From Granulicella sp. UBA5172 (lineage in GTDB: Bacteria; Acidobacteriota; Terriglobia; Terriglobales; Acidobacteriaceae): a stretch of 6,204 nucleotides of DNA. Shown piece after piece: positions 1 through 6,153 of this stretch. The stretch covers positions 2,033 through 8,236 of the forward strand of contig DHWW01000087.1 in assembly GCA_002413385.1 (NCBI GenBank), written 5' to 3'. Each line of letters starts with the position of its first letter. Within the stretch, counting starts at the first letter, position 1. The notes below the pieces were generated by a model, which ran no database searches, was not told the DNA's origin, and saw only the letters and a list, made by a program, of their open reading frames with translations. The position numbers and the translations under genes are program-made.

Positions 1-750
1 CGGCGACGGTTTTGCCAAACTCTGCGTCGTAGTTCTGCGCCGTCACCTTCATCTCGGATACGGAATCGAGGTTGGGATTGATGACGGCAACACCATTGAG
101 GGGCTCCTGGTTGTCGGTGCCGTCGAGTTCATATCCGGTGGCGAAGGGGAGTTGGCCGTCGACTTCGATCGATCCGCTGCGCTGCGGGTTGCCGCCACCC
201 TCGCCGGGGCCCCATCCAATATAGGTAGTGCCAGGAGTGAGGAGTTCAAACTCTGTGAAGTTGCGATTCATGTTGGGGAGGTTTTCTATCGCGCGAGCGT
301 CAAGGATGGTGCTGACCTCGGCGCGGTCCGTCTCCAGCAGGGGAGCGCCGCCGGTTACGGTCACCGTGCTCGACACAGCACCCACCTCCAGTTGCAGGTT
401 TACTTCCGGAGCGGTATCGGCGTAGACGACAACATTGTTAACCAGCGTCTTACTGTAGCCTGTGGCGTCTGCCTCCACGGAGTAGATGTCGGGGATGAGA
501 TGCTGGACGCGGTACAGACCACTCCCATTGGACTTCGCGCTCACGGAGGTGTCCTTCGACACATCGGTCACCGTGATGGTGCGGCGCCCGTTTTGTCGGT
601 TGCCGTGCCGTAGATCGATCCGTAGACGGCCTGGGCGCGCGCCTGCAGAGTGCATGCAAGAGACCCCAGCAGCATGGCGACAGCTATGAGCGCCGCACCG
701 ACGCATGAGCGCTTCCGTGATCCGTTTCCTTCTACCAATTGTCCGTTCAT
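1..750 (-). pseudogene. Oar-like TonB-dependent receptor, N-terminal part, frameshifted
   Basis: Outer-membrane receptor presumed to import a large substrate using TonB energy; only the N-terminus is present and it continues past position 1. ATG at 748-750 follows a GAGGGAG ribosome site. Residues 1-41 form a signal peptide (basic RKR, hydrophobic LIAVAMLLGSLA, cleavage near ARAQA). A carboxypeptidase-regulatory-like beta domain follows (VYGSIYGTATDKTGA, then after the break TITVTDVSKDTSVSAKSNGS, GLYRV, VNLQLEVG). Next comes the plug region (LLETDRAEVSTILDARAIENLPN, cut here by description; ELDGTDNQEPLNGV; SEMKVTAQNYDAEFG), typical of Oar-like receptors. The opening frame (56 codons, 750-583) hits TGA at 568-570. 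Coding resumes at 580 in another frame and stays open for 193 codons to position 1. The usual linker is DxTGAxVPGATxTVT; here the VPGA part is gone, so roughly 13 bases may be deleted. Family identity is strong; whether the break is biological or an error is not decidable here. Confidence 0.85.
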
Positions 751-832
751 AGCGCTCCCTCGTCCTTAGTTCCGCAAAGAAAAAGCCTCTCTGATAGCAG
801 TGTCCACGAGGTGCACTGGCGCCTCATGTTGC

Positions 833-864
833 TCACCCAGGTTCGCTGCGGCGGAGCTGGGTGA
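833..864. repeat. Inverted repeat in receptor leader
   Basis: TCACCCAG (833-840) and CTGGGTGA (857-864) are perfect 8-base complements separated by a 16-base GC-rich spacer. It lies about 85-115 bases upstream of the receptor start. There is no U-run directly after it on either strand, so it is not a standard intrinsic terminator. It could be an mRNA leader hairpin or a protein-binding site. Confidence 0.5.
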
Positions 865-874
865 CACCGTTTCA

Positions 875-914
875 GATCTCGAGACGATCGTGAGCTTCTA
901 ATGAGCTCGAGATC
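875..914. repeat. Inverted repeat with 9-base arms
   Basis: GATCTCGAG (875-883) and CTCGAGATC (906-914) are perfect complements with a 22-base spacer. The spacer begins with a separate 8-base palindrome, ACGATCGT (884-891). It sits centrally in the divergent intergenic region, which fits a regulator site, but no function can be read from sequence alone. Confidence 0.5.
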
Positions 915-1011
915 ATCTGCATACACGATCACTCTGACGGAATCTGATTTCTGTTTTATCTGAGCGAAGCAATCATCTATATTCAGATCGAGTCGCACAA
1001 CGTTCTTCACG

Positions 1012-1033
1012 GTCATTTGATACGTCAAATGAC
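1012..1033. promoter_or_regulatory. Candidate operator, 9-base inverted repeat
   Basis: Arms GTCATTTGA (1012-1020) and TCAAATGAC (1025-1033) are perfect complements around the 4-base spacer TACG. The repeat overlaps TTGATA (1018-1023), which resembles a -35 box and lies 16 bases before TAGGAT (1040-1045), a weaker -10-like hexamer. A dimeric regulator bound here would block that promoter. It sits just upstream of the regulator gene in the divergent gap, so autoregulation or control of the receptor is plausible. The repeat is directly visible; the promoter and operator roles are inference. Confidence 0.55.
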
Positions 1034-1107
1034 GGGGGATAGGATGGCATCGCTGTGCCAGTTCACGAAAAAGAAGCGAAGAGCTGCACCGCGATCCCCG
1101 CTGGGCG

Positions 1108-2490
1108 GTGATTGAACGAATCGCTGCGAGCCAGCATCTCAAGACTTCGCTTCGCTTACAGGAGTTACTGTTTTACATAGCGGAATGTGCAATTCGGGAT
1201 GCTCCGGGAGATGTGACCGAGCAACAGATCGGTATCCATGTTTTTAAGAGATCGTCCGGATATAACTCGAGTGAAGATAGTATCGTGCGAACGCATGCCC
1301 GGCTTCTGCGGCAGAAGCTGACCGCCTATTTTGCTGAGGACGGCACCCACGAAGAGATCGTGGTGGAGGTGCCGAAGGGACACTATCTTCCTGTCTCCAG
1401 GACCCGGTCGGATGGCGATGCCGGCCACACGGTGCGAACGGAGGAGGTCCCTGTTGCTCGGGTCCCGCTGGAGGATAGGCCTCTGGCCGCGGGTCCGGTA
1501 GCTGCGGGGCGATCGAGCCTTTGGGTGATTACGGCCGCGTCGATTGTGCTGCTAATGCTGGTTGCGCTGGCTTCATGGCATCCGTGGAAGCAACGGTATG
1601 TGGCGCAGTCGCCAATTGACGTGTTCTGGCGACCGTTTTTTGTGGATGATCCACCGTTCGTGATCTTCAGCAATGCGTTGTTTACGGGAAATTCGACGAC
1701 CGGGTTGAAGTATGCCTCGCCGGGAAGCGTGAGCGATGGCAACGCCACAACGTCCTATGTTGACACCTATACCGGCATCGGCGAACTGGCTTCGGTCTAT
1801 GACCTGACCAAGCTCTTTGATGAGCACAAGGCGAGCTTTACGCTGAAGCGAAGTCAACTGGTAGCGTGGGACGAGGCGCAGTCACGCAATTTAGTCTTTA
1901 TCGGTGCCAGCGTGGAGAATCCTTCTCTGCGGGTGCTACAGCCGACGGTGGACTTTACTCCGGAGGCTCATGAGGACTACGCGGGCATCGTGAACCACCG
2001 CCCCCGGCCGGGGGAACCGGCGATGTACTCGCGGCCAGAGCATCCTCTCACAACGGACTGCGCGATCATCGCGCTCCTGCCAGGAGTGCAGCCAGGAAAG
2101 CGAGTCCTGCTGTTCAGCGGGTTGACTACCTTCGGTACGCAGGCGGCGGTGGAGTTCCTGTGCCGCCCGGATAGTGCTGCGGAGATTTTGAAACAGGTGA
2201 CGGGCCCGAGGGGAGAGATTCGCCCGTTTGAAGCCGTCGTGCAGATCGACATGTATCAGCATGGTGCCAAGCAGCAGGTAGGCTCCTGCGGACTTCGGGT
2301 CCACGTCATACTGCGTTGCAAATGTCTTGCGCGCATCGTCATAGCGACGGGAGTTGAGATAGCAGAGGCCGAGCACGTAGTTGGCATCGGCATCGGCATT
2401 GGGCATCCAGGTACGAACCTTCTCCAGATAAGGAATCGCCGCGGCAGGCTGCCCCAGACGGTACAGGGTAAATCCCTGCATCTGTTCTGA
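1108..2490 (+). CDS. Membrane-anchored winged-helix regulator, damaged at both ends
   Basis: Putative one-component transcription regulator of ToxR/CadC-like layout. The open frame runs from GTG 1108 to TGA 2488-2490. Residues 1-96 resemble the winged-helix domain common in acidobacterial regulators (SEDSIVRTHARLLRQKL, EIVVEVPKGHYLPV). A linker is followed by one membrane span at about 137-156 (SLWVITAASIVLLMLVALAS). Residues 167-380 form an extracytoplasmic domain of unknown function (IDVFWRPFFVDDPPFVIFSN, DTYTGIGELASVYDL, LVFIGASVENPSLRVL, GLTTFGTQAAVEFLCRP). GTG 1108 has no ribosome site, and family-like residues ELHRDPRWA extend upstream in frame, so the true start is probably near 1055 (GTG) or 1044 (ATG), both out of frame. 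After VVQI (ends 2247) the frame reads antisense TPR-gene sequence, so residues 381-460 are spurious and the last 15-20 native residues are missing. Probably a pseudogene or misassembled. Confidence 0.7.
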   Translation: MIERIAASQHLKTSLRLQELLFYIAECAIRDAPGDVTEQQIGIHVFKRSSGYNSSEDSIVRTHARLLRQKLTAYFAEDGTHEEIVVEVPKGHYLPVSRTRSDGDAGHTVRTEEVPVARVPLEDRPLAAGPVAAGRSSLWVITAASIVLLMLVALASWHPWKQRYVAQSPIDVFWRPFFVDDPPFVIFSNALFTGNSTTGLKYASPGSVSDGNATTSYVDTYTGIGELASVYDLTKLFDEHKASFTLKRSQLVAWDEAQSRNLVFIGASVENPSLRVLQPTVDFTPEAHEDYAGIVNHRPRPGEPAMYSRPEHPLTTDCAIIALLPGVQPGKRVLLFSGLTTFGTQAAVEFLCRPDSAAEILKQVTGPRGEIRPFEAVVQIDMYQHGAKQQVGSCGLRVHVILRCKCLARIVIATGVEIAEAEHVVGIGIGIGHPGTNLLQIRNRRGRLPQTVQGKSLHLF

Positions 2491-2778
2491 CTCGAGATCT
2501 TTGGCATCTTCCGCAAGCGCGGCACCGAAAGCCTGTCTTGCGCTGATCAATTTGCCGGTGCGGTAGTAGGCCAATCCAAGCTCGTGCTGCACGCCTTTGA
2601 GCGGCGGCTGTATGGCAGCTAACTTTTAGAGGATCACCAGCGCGTCAGCCACTCGATCGCGTGCAAGGTCCTGATGCGCCTGTGCCAGCTGATCGGAAGG
2701 AGACGCTGCCGCTGTGCCTTGCGCCACAACCGGTGAAGCCATACCGACAAGTAACAGAAGCGTGCAAAGAAGTCGCAT
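2254..2778 (-). pseudogene. Secreted TPR protein, in-frame stop and lost C-terminus
   Basis: Periplasmic tetratricopeptide-repeat protein, presumably a protein-interaction scaffold. ATG at 2776-2778 begins a clear signal peptide (MRLLCTLLLLVGMASPVVAQ). The frame continues QLAQAHQDLARDRVADALVIL, is interrupted by TAA at 2626-2628 (codon 51), and resumes KLAAIQPPLKG. Three TPR units follow at about residues 64-95 (ELGLAYYRTGKLISARQAF), 98-130 (GFTLYRLGQPAAAIPYLEK) and 132-164 (YVLGLCYLNSRRYDDARKTF). A fourth starts with AYLLLGTMLI and ends at about 2254, where the sequence becomes antisense to the regulator. The open frame runs on to a stop at 1936 without further TPR character. A single C-to-T change (CAA to TAA) would explain the stop. 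GTG at 2590-2592 could restart translation but would lack a signal peptide. Divergent from the CRTAC1 gene, a pairing often seen in acidobacteria. Confidence 0.8.
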
Positions 2779-2836
2779 ATCGCGGCTAGCATACTACGTG
2801 CTGCGCTGGTTCGGAAATGCTACACATGGCGATCTG
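2779..2836. promoter_or_regulatory. Short divergent intergenic region, TPR/CRTAC1
   Basis: The 58 bases between the TPR start and the CRTAC1 start must hold the 5' signals of both genes if each is transcribed from here. It contains the palindrome GCTAGC (2785-2790). No strong Shine-Dalgarno is visible before either ATG, and no clear -35/-10 pair stands out. The promoter role is inferred from gene arrangement only. Confidence 0.35.
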
Positions 2837-4588
2837 ATGAGGCCCCGGTGTTCGGCGATCGCGGTGTTTATGGGACTTGCTCTGGTGGCGGATGCACAGG
2901 TTCCTGTGAAAGCAGGGCCACCGATGGAGAGCCATCCGTACCCTGCAAGTACAGCGCATGCTGCACCGGCGTGGTTCGTAAATGTGGCGCCGCAAGCCGG
3001 TCTCACGATGCAGAACGTCAACGGGGATACGCGCACAAAGACCTACATTATTGAGACGACAGGCAGCGGCGTCGCGATCCTCGACTACGACCGCGATGGA
3101 TGGCGGGACATCTTCATCCTGAACGGAACGACGCTCGATGGTGAACCAAAGCCTGCGACCCCTCCGACGAGCCATCTGTATCACAACAACCACGATGGCA
3201 CGTTCACAGACGTGACGGCGGGATCGGGCCTGGATAAGCCAGGATGGGCGCAGGGTGTTTGCGTTGGAGACTATGACAACGATGGCGCCGAAGATCTCTA
3301 CGTAACCTACTACGGCAAGAACCGGCTGTATCACAATGAAGGCCATGGCCACTTCAAAGATGTTGCCGAGCAGGAGGGCGTTGCCGGCGACGGCACAACG
3401 TGGGGCACCGGTTGCTCGTTCGTCGACTACGATCGTGACGGCAAGCTCGATCTGATGGTAGCGAACTACGTTCAGTTCGACATCAAGACCATCCCAAAAC
3501 CGGGTGAGGGCCTGATGTGCGTGTGGAAGGGCGTGCCCGTGATGTGTGGGCCCAGAGGACTTCCGTTTACAACCAACCTTCTGTATCACAACGCCGGTGA
3601 CGGCGAGTTTGCCGACGTGACCAGCGCCAGCGGCATCACGAAGACCAATGGGCACTACTGCTTCAGCGTCTCTACGCTGGACTACAACCGTGATGGCTGG
3701 CCCGATATCTACGTCGCCTGCGACAGCACACCGAGCATTCTGTATCGCAACAATAAGGATGGCACCTTCACCGATGTCGCTCCGGATGCCGCAGCGGCGT
3801 ACAGCGACGATGGAGGAGAGCAAGCAGGCATGGGCTCGACCATTGGCGATTACGATAACGACGGCTGGCCCGATATCTTCAAGACAAATTTTTCGGACGA
3901 CACCTCGTCGCTGTATCACAACAATAAAGACGGTACCTTCACGTCAAGCATCTTCGACGCGGACCTTGGCTTGAACACACAATATCTCGGATGGGGTGCC
4001 ATGTTCGTCGACGTCGACAATGATGGCTGGGCGGATATTCTGGCCGTGAACGGCCACGTCTATCCCGAGGTGGACACGGCGCATCTGGGAGCGACGTACC
4101 GTGAGCCTCGCATCCTTTACTGGAATCAGGGCAACGGAAAGTTCAAAGATGTGAGTGGACGATCGGGCCCCGGCATCGAGGAGCCGATGTCGAGCCGCGG
4201 GCTGGCGGTGGGTGATTTCTGGAATGACGGCAGAATGTCGGCGGTGGTGAATGACATCGACGACAAGCCTCTGCTACTCGTGAATCTTGCGGCCAATACC
4301 AACCACTGGCTGGGCGTTGCTCTTCAAGGAGCCAAGTCGAACCGCGATGGAATTGGTGCGCGTGTCACGGTATCGAGCGGCGGTCATGCGTGGGTGCAAG
4401 AAGTGCGGAGTGGCTCCAGCTATATCTCCAATAACGATCTGCGTCTGCACTTCGGACTTGGGAACAATGCTGCGGTGGAACACATTGACGTACTCTGGCC
4501 GAGTGGCTTGGAGGAACGATTTGAAGGGGGTTCGCCAGACCGCCATGTCCGGCTCGTTGAGGGACGCGGCGTAGTGGTGGAGAAGTAA
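2837..4588 (+). CDS. CRTAC1/ASPIC family FG-GAP (VCBS) repeat protein, secreted
   Basis: Predicted 583-residue exported beta-propeller-like protein, function unknown; relatives include UnbV and cartilage acidic protein CRTAC1. ATG 2837 is chosen because it opens a signal peptide (MRPRCSAIAVFMGLALVADA, cleavage near DAQ); the frame is open further upstream (ATG 2714), but that stretch overlaps the TPR gene and lacks protein-like content. Seven Asp-rich, Ca-binding-like loops occur at residues 83 (DYDRDG), 145 (DYDNDG), 197 (DYDRDG), 282 (DYNRDG), 338 (DYDNDG), 392 (DVDNDG) and 460 (DFWNDG, degenerate). Most are paired with LYHNxxDGTFTDV-type strands. A two-cysteine insert, MCVWKGVPVMCGPRGLP (about 227-243), is typical of the family. 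The C-terminal ASPIC/UnbV domain covers about 488-561 (HWLGVALQG, GARVTV, GSSYISNNDLRLHFGLG, VLWPSG). It appears intact and full length. Its divergent neighbour is a broken TPR gene. Low Shine-Dalgarno quality suggests modest translation or a different start. Confidence 0.93.
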   Translation: MRPRCSAIAVFMGLALVADAQVPVKAGPPMESHPYPASTAHAAPAWFVNVAPQAGLTMQNVNGDTRTKTYIIETTGSGVAILDYDRDGWRDIFILNGTTLDGEPKPATPPTSHLYHNNHDGTFTDVTAGSGLDKPGWAQGVCVGDYDNDGAEDLYVTYYGKNRLYHNEGHGHFKDVAEQEGVAGDGTTWGTGCSFVDYDRDGKLDLMVANYVQFDIKTIPKPGEGLMCVWKGVPVMCGPRGLPFTTNLLYHNAGDGEFADVTSASGITKTNGHYCFSVSTLDYNRDGWPDIYVACDSTPSILYRNNKDGTFTDVAPDAAAAYSDDGGEQAGMGSTIGDYDNDGWPDIFKTNFSDDTSSLYHNNKDGTFTSSIFDADLGLNTQYLGWGAMFVDVDNDGWADILAVNGHVYPEVDTAHLGATYREPRILYWNQGNGKFKDVSGRSGPGIEEPMSSRGLAVGDFWNDGRMSAVVNDIDDKPLLLVNLAANTNHWLGVALQGAKSNRDGIGARVTVSSGGHAWVQEVRSGSSYISNNDLRLHFGLGNNAAVEHIDVLWPSGLEERFEGGSPDRHVRLVEGRGVVVEK

Positions 4589-4603
4589 GTCGCGCGTTCT
4601 GGA

Positions 4604-6151
4604 TTAGCGTTCGTCAGGAGGTTCTGGATCAACCGGAATGTGAATGGTGAAGGTCGAGCCCACACGTGGTTCGCTCCGAACGGTGATGTGGCCACCCATC
4701 GCTCGACAGAGCTGCTGGCTGATGACGAGGCCCAGGCCGCTACCACCGAATTTCCGCGTAATCGTTGAATCCACCTGCGAGAAGGTTTGAAAAAGCTTTC
4801 CGAGCATATTCGGTGCGATGCCTATACCGGTGTCGGAAATGCTCCAGAGTATCCAGTCCTTTCCGTCTATCGGTTGTTGCTTGACTCGAATCGAAATCAC
4901 ACCGTTCTCGGTGAACTTGCAGGCATTGCTGAGCAGATTCAGGAGACATTGGCGAAACCGAATTGGGTCTACGAGCAACAAGCTGTCCTCTACCTGCTCG
5001 TCGACATGCAGCTCATTACAATTTCGTTTCGCAAGTATTTCCGCGGTTGGAAGAACATCGCGGAGTAGGCTGCTGATGGACGAGAGCTCCAGGTGGACGC
5101 CCATCTGTCCAGCTTCGATTTTGGAGAAGTCCAGGACGTCACCGATGAGTGTGAGCAGATGCCGCGCAGAACCGAGTATCTTGCCAAGGTCATCGGAAGT
5201 CGACACTTCACCCGCGGACTGTGCATCTTCCCAGAGCATCTCGGTATAGCCGATGATGGCGTTCAGAGGAGTTCGCAGCTCATGGCTCATGGTTGCGAGG
5301 AAAGAGCTCTTTGCGCGATTTGATTCTTCGGCCGCTAACTTCGCTGCGACCAGATCTCGTTCAATCTGCAAACGCTCCGCAATTTCGGTTCGCAGAGCAC
5401 TTGTCCTGGTCTTTACCGTGTCCTCGAGGGTGGAGTGGGCGTGTTGAAGATCGACTTCGCGCTGTTGAATTGTTTCCATCAAGGCATTGAACTGGCCAAT
5501 CAGCTGGCCAATTTCATCTTTGGAGAAGCTCTCTGCTCGTAGCAGGTAGTTGCCCTGGTCAGATACCTGGGTTGCCACGCGCGTCAGGTCGATGATGGGT
5601 TTGGAGATGATTCGCTGGAGGAAAGTAGACAGGGCATAGGCGAATATCGTGGTGAAAATCAACACGCAAATGCCGGTCTCGCCAAAGTTTAGAAGCGATG
5701 CGTACATCTCCGCGAGACTGACTGCGATGGAAAGACTGCCGACGGATTCATTTCGAATCGTTATCTTGTGGAAGATCAGAAGATGGCTTTGCGTGAAATG
5801 CGTCTCCTCCTGTGCTATCGGAGGGCAGACGGCTGGCTTGGCGCTCGAGTTGAATCGGGCCACAACACTCCCCAGCTTGTCATACAGGCAGGCTGTTTCG
5901 ATGCGGGGATCGGCGCGCAGTATGGCGAGGGTCTCGTTGGCTGCAGTGGCATCGTTGAAGAGGAGAGCGGGGGCGCTGCTGTCTGCGAGTAGCTGGGCTG
6001 TGGCTGATTCTTCCGTTTGCAGCGTCGTGCGGTAGTGCACAAGCTGGTAGGCCCACAGCGTTGCGCATGCGATCAGGACCGACGCGGAGGCAGTCGTGGT
6101 GAAGAGTAAGATCAGTTTCTTGCGGATGGACACCCTGTAAAGAGGTTGCAT
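4604..6151 (-). CDS. CHASE8-HAMP sensor histidine kinase
   Basis: Membrane sensor kinase, 515 residues, complete. Start ATG 6149-6151 is preceded by AGCAGGT; stop TAA is at 4604-4606. Order of domains: TM1 about 12-35; periplasmic CHASE8-like sensor about 40-150 (LLADSSAPALLFNDATAANE, LRADPRIETACLYDKLGSVV); TM2 about 157-178; HAMP about 178-230 (SKPIIDLTRVATQVSDQGNY, DEIGQLIGQFNALM); coiled coil 230-280; HisKA about 280-346 with H-box FLATMSHELRTPLN, phospho-acceptor His290; HATPase_c about 395-507 with N-box LLNLLSNACKFT (Asn409), G1 SDTGIGI (Asp440), F-box LFQTFSQVD and G2 GGSGLGLVIS (469-478). All catalytic motifs are present. There is no receiver or HPt domain, so it should phosphorylate a separate response regulator, none of which is in the window. 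It follows a probable YfiR gene by 2 bases and is convergent with the CRTAC1 gene. CHASE8 is the sensor type of YfiN, which YfiR inhibits. Confidence 0.95.
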   Translation of the reverse strand: MQPLYRVSIRKKLILLFTTTASASVLIACATLWAYQLVHYRTTLQTEESATAQLLADSSAPALLFNDATAANETLAILRADPRIETACLYDKLGSVVARFNSSAKPAVCPPIAQEETHFTQSHLLIFHKITIRNESVGSLSIAVSLAEMYASLLNFGETGICVLIFTTIFAYALSTFLQRIISKPIIDLTRVATQVSDQGNYLLRAESFSKDEIGQLIGQFNALMETIQQREVDLQHAHSTLEDTVKTRTSALRTEIAERLQIERDLVAAKLAAEESNRAKSSFLATMSHELRTPLNAIIGYTEMLWEDAQSAGEVSTSDDLGKILGSARHLLTLIGDVLDFSKIEAGQMGVHLELSSISSLLRDVLPTAEILAKRNCNELHVDEQVEDSLLLVDPIRFRQCLLNLLSNACKFTENGVISIRVKQQPIDGKDWILWSISDTGIGIAPNMLGKLFQTFSQVDSTITRKFGGSGLGLVISQQLCRAMGGHITVRSEPRVGSTFTIHIPVDPEPPDER

Positions 6152-6153
6152 AT

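Larger units (their letters stand above)
751..1054. other. Divergent intergenic region between receptor and regulator
   Basis: About 300 bases without a credible gene. It carries the leader of the receptor (minus) and the upstream region of the regulator (plus). It contains three inverted repeats, listed separately, and a smaller imperfect hairpin at 798-818 (arms CAGTG and CACTG with an inner CAC/GTG pair) in the receptor leader. A minus-strand open frame crosses the region but has no family-like content. I could not identify a convincing sigma-70 promoter for the receptor. Confidence 0.6.

Noticed and set aside
568..600. Programmed ribosomal frameshift in the receptor.
   Set aside because: There is no slippery heptamer at the frame change, and the missing VPGA-like residues point to deletion rather than recoding.
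152..613. Plus-strand 153-codon open frame over the receptor gene.
   Set aside because: It is antisense to a continuous 193-codon stretch with unmistakable TonB-plug motifs.
747..1142. Minus-strand 131-codon frame ending in an ATGA overlap with the receptor start and containing VYADDLELI, reminiscent of the reverse-transcriptase YADD box.
   Set aside because: No other reverse-transcriptase motif is present, composition is Arg/Ser/Cys-rich like random sequence, and it runs antisense through the regulator start and the palindromic operator candidate.
1936..2253. Last 106 residues of the minus-strand TPR frame as a genuine C-terminal domain.
   Set aside because: They are antisense to the well-formed extracytoplasmic domain of the regulator and lose all TPR character.
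2248..2490. C-terminal 80 residues of the regulator frame as a genuine new domain.
   Set aside because: They are the exact antisense of TPR repeats in the minus-strand gene, including a GIGIGIG run produced by antisense Asp-Ala codons.
2786..3919. Long minus-strand open frame of 377 codons antisense to CRTAC1.
   Set aside because: The repeated GAY-rich Asp codons of the plus-strand gene suppress stops on the other strand; the translation is Val/Ile/Arg-rich without recognisable domains, while the plus frame is a clear family member.
4589..4603. Bidirectional terminator between the convergent CRTAC1 and kinase genes.
   Set aside because: Only 15 bases separate the stops and I see no stable stem with a T-run in or around them.
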